From: Thozetella sp. PMI_491 | Taxonomy: Eukaryota > Ascomycota > Sordariomycetes > Chaetosphaeriales > Chaetosphaeriaceae | Direction of reading: 5' to 3' | DNA: 64,000 bases | Assembly: GCA_021432635.1 (NCBI GenBank) | Contig: MU270021.1 | Location: 248,001-312,000, forward strand | Shown here: positions 1-10,961 of the stretch, one piece after another | How positions within the stretch are numbered: position 1 is the stretch's first letter | Layout of the letters: the number at the start of each line of letters is the position of its first letter | Program-made: the position numbers and the translations under genes | Notes under the pieces: generated by a model | The model's input: the letters and a program-made list of their open reading frames with translations, nothing else | Told to the model about the DNA's origin: nothing | Databases searched by the model: none

Positions 1-1825
1 GTACAGGAGGTACATCATAGATAGATATAGCTGCGGCGCATTGGCAGTGAGCACGGGGCCGATGAATTGGCCCTTCATACTCCCTAGCCACGAGTTGAAA
101 GGCTGTTGCCCAAAGTCATTTGTGCTTCCTCCATGTCAGTACGCGGTCGGGCGGTAGCCAGAGAAGCACGACTCACAGTTTTCCATCGCTCCCAATTGAA
201 AAGCCAACGCAAGATATAAGGACTAATTGCGCTACCGAGAATGATATCCAGATCGTTTCCTGACTCCGACTGCCAACCCCATTGTACTGGTATAGGCTTG
301 TCTCTTTCCATGAAACGAGGCCACGCCGGCCGATGACCTCATATAATGGATCTACGCGATCCTCCGGTTCGAGAACGAGCTGCAAGACGCCTCCAAGCCG
401 CAGCTTACGTTTTGACCGTGTCTTTTGGAAAGGGATACTAGAAATGAGAGACGGGATGGTGTAGACGAGAGAAGTAATGACGTGGGTGAGAGACATCACT
501 ACGACAAAAATACTGCTGAGTATATCGTCGGTGGCGAGTCTCCCATAGATCCCCAGCTTAGCGTCCGCGACGCCGCATGGCTGTTCTCCGTTTTTAAGAA
601 TCGTGCTGATATCTCTCGTCATAGCATCGGGGACTTCGAGGAAGGATTGAATCGCATCTCCAAGGGTGACTAATAAATCCCCCTCCCAGAGAGTCCATAT
701 AGCCACGAGGCAAAGGGAGGACTTCAGGAAGATGCATATAGTAGTGACAAGTAGAACAGTGTTAGACATCATTACTGTACAAAGCTTGTTGGGGGTAGCC
801 TCGGCCAGACAGTGGCTAACATTAACGATGTTAAACGCTGGGTCAAAGCCTTCGGGGACGCCGTATGGAAACGTGGGAAAGGTCCAGTTCCGATCATCCT
901 TCGAATTGGAGACTTGTATATCTGAACGAGTATGTAGACCACAAGAGTTAGCACATGCGTCGGAAGAGCTTTTTCCGAGCCTGGTGCATCGTGACACAGA
1001 CCAAAGAGTGTTGATAGCGTTTGGGGGAATAATAGCATCCCATAGACTTAGATCATTGACCGTTGAGTTTTTCGTATTATATACTTCTGATCTTGTCCAG
1101 TTGGAAGTGGTAGTGTTGCTGGGAGTATCGATGATTATAACTATGTCCCGGTACCTAGTCCGGCTGCTGCACGAGACTATAGCATCCATACAGTCTCTCG
1201 GGTGAAGTGTCTCCCAGCCAGCTGCCTCCTGGTTCGCTGTTTTGACAGACTGGATCTCAAGAGTATCTATGTCTTGGGGCGGTGACCTCGTCCAATTCGC
1301 CGCGAGGCTTGCGCCTGGAATATAATATGGGCCGCTATGAACGAAGGCCGTCGACCCCATTATTAGAGTAAAGTCGGTTGTTATGTGCTGCGACATAAAG
1401 ATGACGCTATTAAAGAAGATATGGATTGGCAAGGAGCTTAGAACGAATAGCAGCCAAAGGATGCCTTTAGCCCTGGAGACCGAGAGAAGGTTGCTTGACG
1501 AGGGAATCCCGATGTTTAGCCAGTTCCCACGAACGTGGGCGCGGTCCACCTCCTCTCTTGTTGGTGCCATAAGGACCTGCATGAAGTAGTTGGAAGATGC
1601 GAGGATCCCTGTCGAGATAATGTTCACCAAAATATGGAGGGTTAAGTTCAACTTAGACAACGTCTCGCATTCTCCATGGTTGAAAGTAAGTATGCCGTTG
1701 GTGATGTTGCTCTGCTTGCTCGCGACGATTAAAAATGCGGAAAGCAGAGCAAAGAGGGATATGGTCAGTCCGGTGTTTAAAAAGGCAGTTGCCCTCCAGG
1801 CTGCCGTTTTCGAATGCGGCCTCAT
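1..1825 (-). CDS. DUF6536-type fungal multi-pass membrane protein, 3' end outside window
   Basis: Exons read as complement(1..79, 177..1825) and the gene continues beyond base 1. The 80..176 intron starts GTGAGT and ends AG; the join restores a hydrophobic C-terminal block (ANAPQLYLSMMYLLY) of the kind that closes this family. The protein begins at 1825 with a short basic leader and a first membrane segment (about residues 13-36). It then shows the family hallmarks: a GEC motif near residue 52, a second membrane segment containing NYFMQ, the signature APTREEVDRAH near residues 88-98, and a third membrane helix near 125-143. A long, N-glycosylation-rich (NXS/T) outer loop follows, then two or more further helices. 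Members of DUF6536 are fungal membrane proteins with no established biochemical role. I infer a plasma-membrane location. Start chosen because it is the only Met directly before the first helix. Family call is confident; function is unknown. Confidence 0.8.
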
Positions 1826-2714
1826 TGTGCAGCTAGCAGATGTGTATTAAAATGGCTAGGGCATTACAGGAATTTCAAGAGTTCGCCGGCACGCAGAGCA
1901 CTCGGTACGGACTGGAATATATCCTGACGCGATTTTCTATTTTCCTCCTGTGTAGGAGAAGGCTGCCCGGAGCCCCGCGAGATCCAGGTTTTCGACGATC
2001 TGCAACACACGTCAAATTCGCAGCGCCGGCGTCGCCTCATGATTAAGTGTTCTCGTATCTGCCCAGCCCCATTTGCACAATTGTGAAGGTGGTCTGGGAC
2101 ATGAGATCATTATTATTGTTTCTACCGGCCGGTGAAGTTAATATACGCAAATTTTCCGAAGTGGCTGCGCTTGCATGAGTCGCATTTGCCTCAATGCGTA
2201 GCCGGGTTGCCTGCTGCTGTGCGACAGGGGCAATCAATACAGCAGTCTATGTCTCACATTGCTTACGTGACCCGGCGAGAAGATATGTACAAGGCTTTTA
2301 GACACTTGAGGTGGATAGGCCGGCTGAATGCTTGGATGAATCACGTACAGGCCCGAATGTCGGTAGACGGGTACATGCCGATCGCAGCCCTAGAAGGGCC
2401 TTGTCCGCAGCGAAAGCTTATCGCTCAGCCTCTGCATCTAATGGTAATGGCAATCGATGTGCGAGGTAGACCTGTACTCTATTGGGTTGAGCTATGGGGG
2501 CTGGTTAATATATGATGCTGCTTTAGGAAAGCAGTTCGCCGAGGTCGAGGGTTGTAAGGTCTCTCCCAGCGACCCCTGCATTAAGCCCTTTCCCCGAAAT
2601 AGTGATAGCACGGCAGGTCTTCGAGACCAAGAGAGCCTACAGTGAACACAAGGGGAAAAAGAACAAAATGTCTTTGCAAGGGCTGGAACAGCAAGGGGCT
2701 CATATATTTATGCC
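1826..2714. other. Gene-free stretch
   Basis: Only short open frames without family motifs on either strand. I see no splice-linked coding signal, RNA gene or clear repeat. Confidence 0.5.
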
Positions 2715-3729
2715 ATGTCACGCGCAGGATATACCCAGAGAGACGACCACTTAGAAGCCACGGGTAGCGGCGAGAGCTATGCCTCAATGTCTGGCAAGCC
2801 TCAAGGTTTATCAAAATCACCCGAGCACCTCGGCCAGACCGACGATGAGCGTGATGGGGGATATACTAGCGCCCGTTCCCCACAGCAGCCCAAAGCATTG
2901 TCGATGCCGAGACGCCGCCGTCAACCCGGCGCTACACCTAATCGACCACCAGAACGAGGCCTAAAGCGCTGAGCGCCTATACACGAGATACCGCCGCCAA
3001 TGAAATGCCGACATCTCCGGACCGAAGACATCAATTCAGGCCCATAACCAACCCTAGCCGAAGACTCCAATCCCCAAAGGCTATTCCGGTTCCTAAACTG
3101 TCAACCCGGTTTCGCCCGACCGTGGCATGTCTGACGCCACAAGGAAGGGCGCAGGTGCCCCCATACCATGACCAGTCGAAAGCCAGAAATGCCTTAAAGG
3201 GTATACTACAAGTTCAAGCAGGAACCGACACCAGGAGTTTTGCAAAGGCCTCAAAGCTCCCGGCCCACCGGTGATTCAGACCGAGGGACACAAGCGGGAA
3301 CCTATAGAGGACAACGATGTGCTACTATGTCTAAATATCCTCACCTTCGAAGATCTGCAAGCCATCAATGCAGGCCGGCCGACGGTGGAAGAGTTTTAAG
3401 CGTAACATAGCCGCCAACACAACTCAGGCCAGCAAGAAACTACACAAGTACGACCAGCCGGAGTGCGAAAAGCATTTTTACATTGGCGGCAGCTCGAAAT
3501 ACATATGAATTCGTTTCAACGCAGCGAGAGACCTCACAAATGCTCAGAGTGTAGCAAAACGCTTACACATAAACAAGATCTCGAAAGACATACTCAGATT
3601 CATACCGGTGGAAAACCTTACAAGAGCTTAGATTGTGACGCAACTTTTTCACGTAGATCAAATCACAAACGATATAGAGGCGTGGTTTATCACCTAAGAA
3701 CTCATGCCAGCACAGGGGCAGCGAAATAG
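2715..3729 (+). pseudogene. Decayed C2H2 zinc-finger protein gene
   Basis: The part at 3463..3729 reads as consecutive C2H2 zinc fingers. There is a recognisable C-x2-C...H-x3-H finger (HKCSEC...HTQIH), a linker of the TGxKPYK type, and a second finger whose first Cys is lost (KSLDCDATF...). A degenerate finger upstream has its Cys in one frame (PEC) and the KAF...H part in another, so at least one frameshift separates them. Upstream open pieces (2715..2972 and 3005..3274) are Pro/Arg/Ser-rich, like the disordered N-termini of such factors, but are broken by stops and frame changes. I conclude this is a relic of a DNA-binding transcription factor. The boundaries of the original gene are uncertain. 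An unusual intron pattern could explain some breaks, but the missing zinc ligand argues for decay. Confidence 0.5.
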
Positions 3730-4370
3730 TCTAGTAGGAGTTTAGCATGAACAGAGTAACTAGTCGACAGCTCTCAGATTAAGCAGCCTAGTAATTATTC
3801 TAGACGTTTCGGCGCCGGCTTATGTTTCCTTTTAAATATTGACATATCTTCTGTTCGGTCTCTTCATAACACCATTCAAGTAAACGCTCAGTGCCTACAC
3901 TATACCCACTTCTCAAATCTTAAAGACATACCCGTATTCAAGTGAGCGGGCTCAACTTACGGTTGCCATGTTCTTCAGTTACCCATAGTATAAAGTAGAG
4001 GATAGAGTGTTCTTTTATATTAATATCACTGTTTGGATAAGCTGAATGTAGCTTGCTGTAGACACCGGCTAACTCCTTTGGCAAAGTGCTCTTCCTTCGC
4101 TGCCCGCGGACCATACGAGTGAGCTCCACTAAAACACATCCCAAAATTTGCACTGTCATGTCAACATAATGTTACAAAAATCGGGCCCAACTTGAGATGA
4201 AGCAGTGGCCGGCCTCCCAAATATATTTCCCCCTCTGGATGCTTTGGTCACGCTTTGTGGCCGCTGGTATCCCAAACTCCCTGTCTGCTGTGCCGCTAGC
4301 TACGTATGCAGGCTGAGCGTACTGTGTATGTACAGTGAACTTCGAGAAGTAAATATGCCACCGTAAATTG

Positions 4371-4600
4371 TACTTGGCGGGATTGTTTTGGATTTCCGAA
4401 AGGAGCTTTCATTTTCGGATGGTCCAACATCGACGCGGTGACTCTAGATGAAATGCTCGTGTCGGTGTTGGGGGTTCCGATTTCTGATTCCTCCGTTTGG
4501 ACCCACATGACCCACATGGCCCACAGGGCCTACTTTGTCGCTTAGTTCAAAGCTTGAAGTATAAGCTGTTTACTCTCGACATCAAGTCAGACATCTCAGA
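4371..4600. repeat. Interspersed repeat relic (copy 1 of 3 partial copies)
   Basis: Two parts of this segment recur elsewhere in the window. Bases 4371..4440 resemble 42978..43060 (shared blocks such as CCAACATCGAC and a GTTTTG-GTTTCC stretch). Bases 4461..4600 resemble 38901..39060, sharing GTTGGGGGTTCCGATTTCTG, a later TATAAGCT block and CTCTCGACATCAA. The middle is an imperfect inverted repeat: CCAACATCGACGCG pairs with CGTGTCGGTGTTGG across about 20 bases. The pieces look like a transposon-derived element (LTR or MITE). No coding capacity remains. Confidence 0.6.
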
Positions 4601-4736
4601 CAACGCAGGATGGTGTAAAGCCGCGGAACTCTGTTTGGGAGGCGGGAAGTAGCGATCTGATGGTTTCGATGTTCTCATCTGTGTACTTGTCCATCGGCGG
4701 TAAAAAGAAGGCATCTAGGGCAGCTTGGTGTTCCAT
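4596..4736 (-). pseudogene. Short open frame, possible 5' exon of a gene cut by the repeat
   Basis: Reading leftward from ATG at 4736 gives 46 residues starting MEHQAALDAFFLPPMDKYTD, with a composition like real coding sequence. The frame ends where the interspersed repeat begins (about 4600). No downstream exon could be joined. I do not recognise the family. It may be the surviving N-terminus of a gene interrupted by the repeat, or chance. Confidence 0.25.
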
Positions 4737-4739
4737 TGT

Positions 4740-6200
4740 GACTGTCGCTCAGGTACAAAAAGGTACCCACGAGGCGCAAGCCATCAGTATATAATATCAC
4801 ACGGCCGGGTCACTTTCTGTCACAACAAAACGTATACCCAGTAGCTCTCATGAAGTAAACGGTTGAAGACTCGCTTACCTCCCATCTATAGTAGGGAAGC
4901 TTGGATCGGCTGCTTGCCGAGTCAGTTCACGAGCTTCCCCTGCTTCCAGCTGGTAGGACTGGCGCTCAGCTGCGAGCTATACCCCTGCTTCTTTTGTGAC
5001 ACTTTCCATGTGGGCTGAAACGGAACAAGTACACAAGCAGGTCGATGGTGTAGGACACTGGCCTGTTACTGGTCGCTTTATATATTTCTGTGGTTCTGGT
5101 TTGTCCACGAATCCCGAGGGTGCGAATGGTCTAGATTGCCTTGAGAGCATAGGTGTGGTCGTACAGCAGACATTTTTATGCCCCTCCACCTAGGCAGAAT
5201 CAAGGCTACGCGTCCCCTACCTCTTTTACATGTCTCTTTATTTCTATCCCAACTACTAATTGTATTACTTACCCTATGCCTAAATACTGGTTAAAATTCT
5301 ACTAAGCAGCGTTATTAAGACCGGAAGCAGAGACTGTGTGGACAGGCTGGCTGGCTGGCCTGCTGCTGGCTATTATGCTGTGGTCGTTGGCACAAGCAGT
5401 AGAGCACGGCCCATGCCGGCCGTGCCGGCTGGCGGTGAAGTTGTAGGCGGGCGTTTTCGCAGAAATCCTTTGCCGTGTAGCCAATGGTAGCTTCGTAGCA
5501 TTGGATCGCCCCGTTCCCGGGGCTTATCTGAGGTGGCTTGGGGGTCTGGGAGGGCTCTGAAAGGGCTGGGCTAGTCGGGAGACTGATTGCTTCGCTGGCT
5601 GTGACGGTGGCTGCTTGGGCCAGTCGGGGTAGCCGAGGGTCTGGACGAGCGAGCTCGAGAGATCCTCTACGAATTAGAGGGTCACACTCCCGTGGGACAG
5701 CACAAAACCGCGGAACAGGTTGGTGAGTTCTACTGTAATTATATACAGCTCCTTAACGAAATTTATGTGACGGAAATTGGCCCTCTAACGATTCTTTTCC
5801 ACATGGAGGCGTACCTCTGCTAAGGAGAGGCGCAAGTTTCTCCGTGCGCCCAGAGTCACTCCCTCAACCCGAGCCAGCCGCAGACTGGCCGGCTCATCAT
5901 TGATAACAGTTGAAACTGCGAGTACGCTTCCACAGTGTGTTCATAAGATTCTATTCTATTTATAGAGCAGTTATATCAGCAAGTCTGCGCTGGCAAAATC
6001 CTATGCCACATAGGCTGCATCACAAAACAGTAAGTTAGACGTCGGCAAGCCAATGCTCAGTCTGGTGGCTTGAAATCCGTGACAGAAGCCCCTGAAGATT
6101 AAGCCCTTCAGGCGCCGATACTGCAGCTATTACGTGGATAGTGGCCATTGGCTAGCCCAATAATAGCTTGTGAAAAGGTAGAGTCACACTTTGCCTATAC
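4740..6200. other. Gene-free stretch
   Basis: No frame longer than about 70 codons carries a recognisable motif. GC- and AT-biased patches alternate. I see no tRNA, rRNA or clear repeat array. Confidence 0.45.
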
Positions 6201-6206
6201 TGCATA

Positions 6207-6214
6207 GTATAAAT
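6207..6214 (+). promoter_or_regulatory. TATA-like box
   Basis: TATAAATG lies about 135 bases before the ATG at 6347. It would suit transcription of the Gly/His-rich ORF with a roughly 100-base leader. Confidence 0.3.
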
Positions 6215-6346
6215 GCATAGCCATGCTGGTTGAATTTTCCAGTCCACTACCTACACCATACACAGCCATAGTCCCCTCGCTGAAATCAACAACAAAGGCA
6301 GGCACACCTGCTATTGACCCTCTTAACTGGGCTAACATACTCTTAG

Positions 6347-6616
6347 ATGTGGTGCGTCCCTCAACCTCAGTTCTGTGCGCCTCCACCGCCTCCACCGTTC
6401 TGCCCGCAACCTCAAATCATCGTGGCCCCGCCAGCCCCGCAACCTGCACAGTCTTGCCCACCTGCTGTCATATTCGTTGGGGGGGGAGGCGGCGGTGGAG
6501 GTGGTGGTGGAGGTGGCGGTGGCCACCATGGTCACCATGGTCACCATCACCACCATGGACACCATCACCACCATCATCACCATCACCACCACAGACATCA
6601 TCACGGTCACAAATAA
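6347..6616 (+). CDS. Small Pro/Cys-rich, Gly/His-rich protein (hypothetical)
   Basis: An 89-residue frame in three zones. Residues 1-39 are rich in Pro, Gln and Cys (four Cys, PPPPPP run). Residues about 45-59 are an uninterrupted Gly run. Residues 60-88 are mostly His in HHG and HHHH patterns, ending GHK. No signal peptide is visible. The His tail could bind Zn, Ni or Cu ions; that is inference from composition only. The DNA under the Gly and His zones is a simple GGN then CAC/CAT repeat, so slippage could have made it. A second frame over the same bases (from 6223) gives an Arg/Trp-rich tail and looks less protein-like. Translation of either is unproven. It lies about 0.6 kb outside the RiPP cluster edge. 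Confidence 0.4.
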   Translation: MWCVPQPQFCAPPPPPPFCPQPQIIVAPPAPQPAQSCPPAVIFVGGGGGGGGGGGGGGGHHGHHGHHHHHGHHHHHHHHHHHRHHHGHK

Positions 6617-7230
6617 GACGATAGCACGGTCTAGAGGACATATTTTAGAGCCAAGGCCTGGTATGTAAATATCTGGCCATTCTACGGGATGGGGATTCTC
6701 TTGAGGCTGGGTTCTTACAACATTGCATAGTTATGCCAGTCATAGCTGCAGTCATAGAAATAGCCTCAACCAACCATATTAGACCGTTTAAACACTCAAC
6801 TAAATAGTGAACCAATAATTAGGGTAGAACAACGTAATTCGACTAGTCTGCTCTCTTCCTTCTTTTCGTAAGCTTCTGTTACCCACTGAACCCCTGTAGT
6901 CCTCCGCCGAAGTTAGCGCATATCGAGCGGTTCTTTGGCGTCCAACTGGGCCATTAAGACGCTCACGTCTGTGCCCAGCACATTTAGTTTGATTTTGGAG
7001 TAGCTAGCATTGCCTACACTCAGGTCAGGTAGATATTTGACGGATACCAGCCGCTCACAGAGCGGTAGATCATTACGACGGCGAACACGATTCGATAGTC
7101 GACTATATAGGGGAATGCCTGAAATGGACCTATGCTATATACAAGTTATCCTCCAACAATCCAGTGACAACACACGACCCGCCTTATTTAAGCAGGTCTC
7201 TCCCAGCGCCGCAAAACGAGTATCCAACTA
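6617..7230. other. Gene-free stretch
   Basis: No supported coding sequence. The frame beginning at 7010 has no recognisable motif and overlaps the antisense SDR. Confidence 0.4.
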
Positions 7231-8380
7231 CTACAGGTTCTGCATGATGCCAGGCTCAATACCTTCCAGCTTTCTAATGAGCAAGCCCCACACATGCGTG
7301 ACCTTCTTCTCGTCCTTGGCAACAGGGAAGTACTCCTGCACCACCCCCGCGCTTGAATATAGTCCATGAGCTTCTCGGCTGGCCGAGGCGGCGAGAACCA
7401 CGAGACGCGCGCCTTCCTCTGCGGGCCGGGCCGCGATAGCCTCGAAAATCTTAAAGGCAACATTGAGCCAGCCTCTTATCTCTCCAGGCAGTCCCGCCTT
7501 ACAGAAGCAGGGGTCTAAGAAGTTGATAACCACGGGGCTTGGGTTGCTGGCGGTAGGCGGCTCGACGCGCCCGCTGAGCTTGATAATAGTGTACAGCAGA
7601 AGCAATTTGGATAGGTTGTATCTGCGCGTTTGGTTAGTAGGAGCGCTTTGGTTCAGCGATGCCGGCGGTAAAAGTGGGCTCATTGATCCAACTTGTTCAC
7701 GTGCTTCTCGTCCTGAAACCAGTCGAAGATATCATCTTCATATAGCTCCAGGTACCTGGCGACATCGTACAAGGCCAATCCCACAAGGTCATGTGCGCCA
7801 CGACGTGGTATTTTTGTGCCGTCTCCTTTGGCTTTAGCACGAGCTGGATGGAGAGCAGCATGGCACTAAAAACATTCACAGCTAGCGTCTGCTCGGTGCC
7901 GTAGGTAAGCTCACATTTGGCGTTCTGAATACCCGCGTTACTGATCAGGGCATCTAGGCGGGGCAGGGCGTTGACCTTCGCCACGAAGCTCCTGATAGAC
8001 AAGGGTGACACGATGTCGAGTTCCCGGACTTCGATAACGTAGGTGCTGCATGAAGTAACAGTCTCGATGTCTTTCTTAGCCTTGTCGCCCTGTGACCGGC
8101 TGCGGCAGGCAAGGATAACTATACTGGTCCCGAGACATACGATATACTTAATAATCTCCTGACCCAGGCCGCCGTTACCACCCATAAACGGTGACCGTCT
8201 TATCAGCAAACGAGACAGTCGGCACGGGAATCTTGAGGATAAACCAGGTGAGAAGGAAGTTACCGAGCGACACTTGAAAGGCGAGCTGTGACGGTTAGCA
8301 GGTGAGGTTTCCGTCTCATTCGCGTGACTAACAAGTGGCACTCCCCTGGTACTCGCACCCCTGCATATGGTCACTGCCAT
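7231..8380 (-). pseudogene. Short-chain dehydrogenase/reductase, frame disrupted twice
   Basis: Reading leftward, pieces of a classical NAD(P)-binding Rossmann SDR follow in order. First is an N-terminal hydrophobic leader (VSLGNFLLTWFILKIP). Next come the Gly-rich cofactor loop GGNGGLG, the SNAG(I) motif after strand 4, and a YNLSK catalytic motif (YxxxK). The conserved C-terminus ends at 7231. The leader follows a textbook 3' splice site (CTGCTAAC...CACAG near 8300), so a tiny first exon (ATGGCA at 8380) is possible. An intron just before YNLSK (GTTGGA...CGCAG) restores frame there. Two breaks remain: one base too many in the Gly-rich loop (near 8185) and a one-base shift near 7795. Either the gene is inactivated or the assembly has indels. 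It sits next to the first UstYa gene and may be a cluster reductase. Confidence 0.6.
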
Positions 8381-8831
8381 TTGCCCAGAGCCGCCTGCAA
8401 GGGGGCAATCACGTAAATCCTCGAAGAATAATCGACAGGAGTGACAAAGATATCGTATATTAGGGCGGAAAGGTGACTGATTATTCTACGGCTTCTTCAT
8501 GCTGCAAACTTTGGCCTTAGAGGCGCAGACAATGATCTCCTTGGTGCGACTGGCGGGGTGTGAGCGAAATAGTGGATCGGCAACGCTTTTCGGGCTTCCG
8601 TTGACCTTTGTCGTTTATGATTGTAACGGCGCTTGCAAAGCGAACGAAGGCCGGCTGGAAAACTTGAAGAGAAAAAGCTGGGTCATCCAGATGCGCGCGA
8701 CTAGATTCAGTTTGCAGGAAATGATACAGCACCCACAGAATGAAAGAAGACATGGTACAGTACCATCCGTCGAAGAAAAAACACCCACCTTCAAATCATA
8801 CGTTACTAAATGAAAGGGTAAGGAATAGCGG

Positions 8832-8869
8832 CACAACGCATCAGCAGCGCCACAACGTATCAGCCGCGC
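8832..8869. repeat. 19-bp tandem repeat, two full copies
   Basis: Copies at 8832..8850 and 8851..8869 (CACAACGYATCAGCMGCGC) differ at two bases, and a partial third copy follows. It lies about 240 bases before the UstYa-type start at 9105, in its putative promoter. Confidence 0.6.
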
Positions 8870-9104
8870 CGCAACACTCGATTACACAGTGTGAAATCTT
8901 ACTTTGGCTACAGCACCGTAGGTCTTACAGGCACGCAGACCTCGTCGACCAGCCATATTACTACTTCATAGTTACATCTGCCTCTAGTTATCCCCTTTCT
9001 ACTTCCGGGAGAGAAAAAGACAGTAAGGGGCACTTTTAAGGTACTCCTAGCATCAACAAAAACGATTCGACTAAAGAAAACACAAACGGTTTTCTAGTCC
9101 CAGC

Positions 9105-9779
9105 ATGACCGAGAAGATCAAGTACGCACAAGTCGACAACGATCCCAGCGACGATGGGGAGGAATACCAAAAGCCTGTGCAGCAACGCTCAGGATGGATT
9201 TCAACATTGAGCTCATTTCTGCTTGGCCTCGTCACAATGGGGGTCGCCATGGGTCTTTATTCAGCTTTTATGATGCCGCATCCGTTACACGCACGCAACC
9301 TACCGCAAGCTCGCAACGGCACCGATCCTGACACCGGCCTTCCCTTATCTTTTTCTCACGGAGACTGTGGCAACTCGCCCGAAGATGCAAAGGCGCGAGG
9401 TTGCCAATACAACATCGTTCTTCACTCCTGGTTGCCAAAGTCTTGCCTCACCGAAGCCGATGCAGAAGACGCCAAGGACATGTACAAGGACCACAAATGG
9501 CCCTATGAAACTACGTCGGGCCAAAACCTCACCATGGAAGAGCTCGGGGCAGGCGATTATGAATACTTTATGACTACGTTTGACTTCCATGTCACGCATT
9601 GCATGTATGTCTGGAAGCGGCTACACAGAATCATGCTGGATCCGGCACTAGAGTTGGACACGTACACAGCCGACTATGGGCATACAAGCCATTGCGTAGA
9701 AATGATTACTGGTTATCCGGATGGAATAAAGGGTTCCAGCACAAAGATCTTTGTAAAGTATCCGAAATGCGCAAAATAG
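9105..9779 (+). CDS. UstYa-like (DUF3328-related) oxidase, divergent type
   Basis: Single exon, 224 residues. A short cytosolic N-terminus is followed by one membrane helix (about 32-53) and a lumenal domain. Two HxxHC motifs stand at residues 162-166 (HVTHC) and 193-197 (HTSHC). Paired HxxHC motifs are the mark of UstYa-family proteins, which in ustiloxin, phomopsin and asperipin pathways carry out oxidative cyclisation or hydroxylation of the core peptide. The body (GCQYNIVLHSWLPKSC, then a WPYE block) matches the branch of this superfamily often seen beside other secondary-metabolite genes, and differs from the two other copies here. It would act in the ER/Golgi lumen where the precursor travels. 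Head-to-head with the SDR. Family call is strong; the reaction is inferred. Confidence 0.8.
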   Translation: MTEKIKYAQVDNDPSDDGEEYQKPVQQRSGWISTLSSFLLGLVTMGVAMGLYSAFMMPHPLHARNLPQARNGTDPDTGLPLSFSHGDCGNSPEDAKARGCQYNIVLHSWLPKSCLTEADAEDAKDMYKDHKWPYETTSGQNLTMEELGAGDYEYFMTTFDFHVTHCMYVWKRLHRIMLDPALELDTYTADYGHTSHCVEMITGYPDGIKGSSTKIFVKYPKCAK

Positions 9780-10049
9780 AAGCTTGAAATTTGGGAAAGT
9801 TGTACAATGGGTTCTTGCGCATGCGAGTAAATGTTCTCGCTTCAGAAACCACATAGCCGTGTTACCGAACATAAGACTCACGAACGATAAAGGAGTGGAA
9901 ATTTTCCATTCATGATTAATTACTAGGGCCTTTCACCGCGAAGCCATATCAAGGTTGGGTCTATAACTAAGACTTAGGGGCCTCTAATGTGTCGAAGGTC
10001 TCGGTTCTCCCACGTTTTCCCAGTGACATTATCTTTGCAAATTTGCGCT

Positions 10050-10961
10050 CTATTCTTGCCTTATTGGCGCTCCCTTTACATACTTGTCAAAGTCCAAATC
10101 TGTTTGGGCCTTATGCTCTACTGCCCAGTCTCTAATCTTTTCAAAGTTCTTGCACGTATGCGTCGTCCCCACGTTTCCGACCATTTTCTGCTTCATCTCA
10201 CTCCATTCCCAATATATCGTGCTGATATCTGACGAGCATTGGAGTGACTGTCTCAGTTGCTCGTAACAATGCTCCATATGGTAAATATTGTCAGCAGCTT
10301 CTTCCGAGCCTGATGTCAAATCAATCTTGTAGACTTCGGGGTATGCCAGCTTGCGCAGCATATTAAGGCAATGAAGTTGATGGAAAACATCGAGTTCCAC
10401 AATGTAATGACTGGTGTCATTTGTGAATGGCGTTGTTGCATTGGGGAGTCTCCCAGCTGATTCGGCAGTAATTTGTGATATTAACACTTCTAAAAGCCGA
10501 GTGATTAGTTTTCCAGATATGACACTAGGGCATTCAGTGGCGGAACAAACGGTTGTAAAGTTCGTCCCATTGAGCGTCTACTTCGCTTGAAGAGCCTAGG
10601 AATTTCGACTTGTCGCCTCGAAGACCACCGCTGAAAACAACTGTATGATATTCAACCACGGATTGCGCAGGTGCTTTGGCAGTATTAGAACTCTCGCTAA
10701 TGAGGAAGCGTGGAGTTGCTTACAGTAAATCTCATTCGGAATGTACGCCTTATTGGAAGTGTTCCTCTGCAAGATCCATGTGAATAGGAGCGCTAGTAGC
10801 AGCGTTATGTTCAACGCGCCAGAGTATGGTAAGAGATGCGCCAATTTTTCTCCTCTCGACGGCTGCCTCGAAGTTGCATACATGTCTTTCTCCTCGTCGG
10901 CGAGAAAGGGTACCTCATCCGAGGGTCGTTCGGTTGCCCTGCCCTCCATCCAAGCGAGCAA
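10050..10961 (-). CDS. UstYa-family (DUF3328) peptide-modifying oxidase, copy b
   Basis: Exons complement(10050..10489, 10551..10673, 10724..10961) join in frame to 266 residues. Introns begin GTAAG and GTTTGT and end AG. The first join restores EIYSPAQSVVEY, the standard family segment after the membrane helix. Order: acidic cytosolic head, one membrane helix (about 47-66), the SPAQ segment, a SSEVDAQWDELY helix, then HQLHC followed about 40 residues later by HMEHC, the two proposed metal- or substrate-binding motifs. The end (CKNFEKIRDWAVEH) is also typical. Known relatives (UstYa/Yb, PhomYs) oxidise Kex2-released core peptides. It is transcribed away from the precursor gene, sharing the 1.6-kb region 10962..12539. 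A second in-frame Met five residues in could be the true start. Confidence 0.87.

Noticed and set aside
6223-6624. 133-codon frame overlapping the Gly/His ORF
   Set aside because: Its second half is Arg/Trp and Pro/Ser repeats produced by reading the simple GGN/CAC repeat out of frame.
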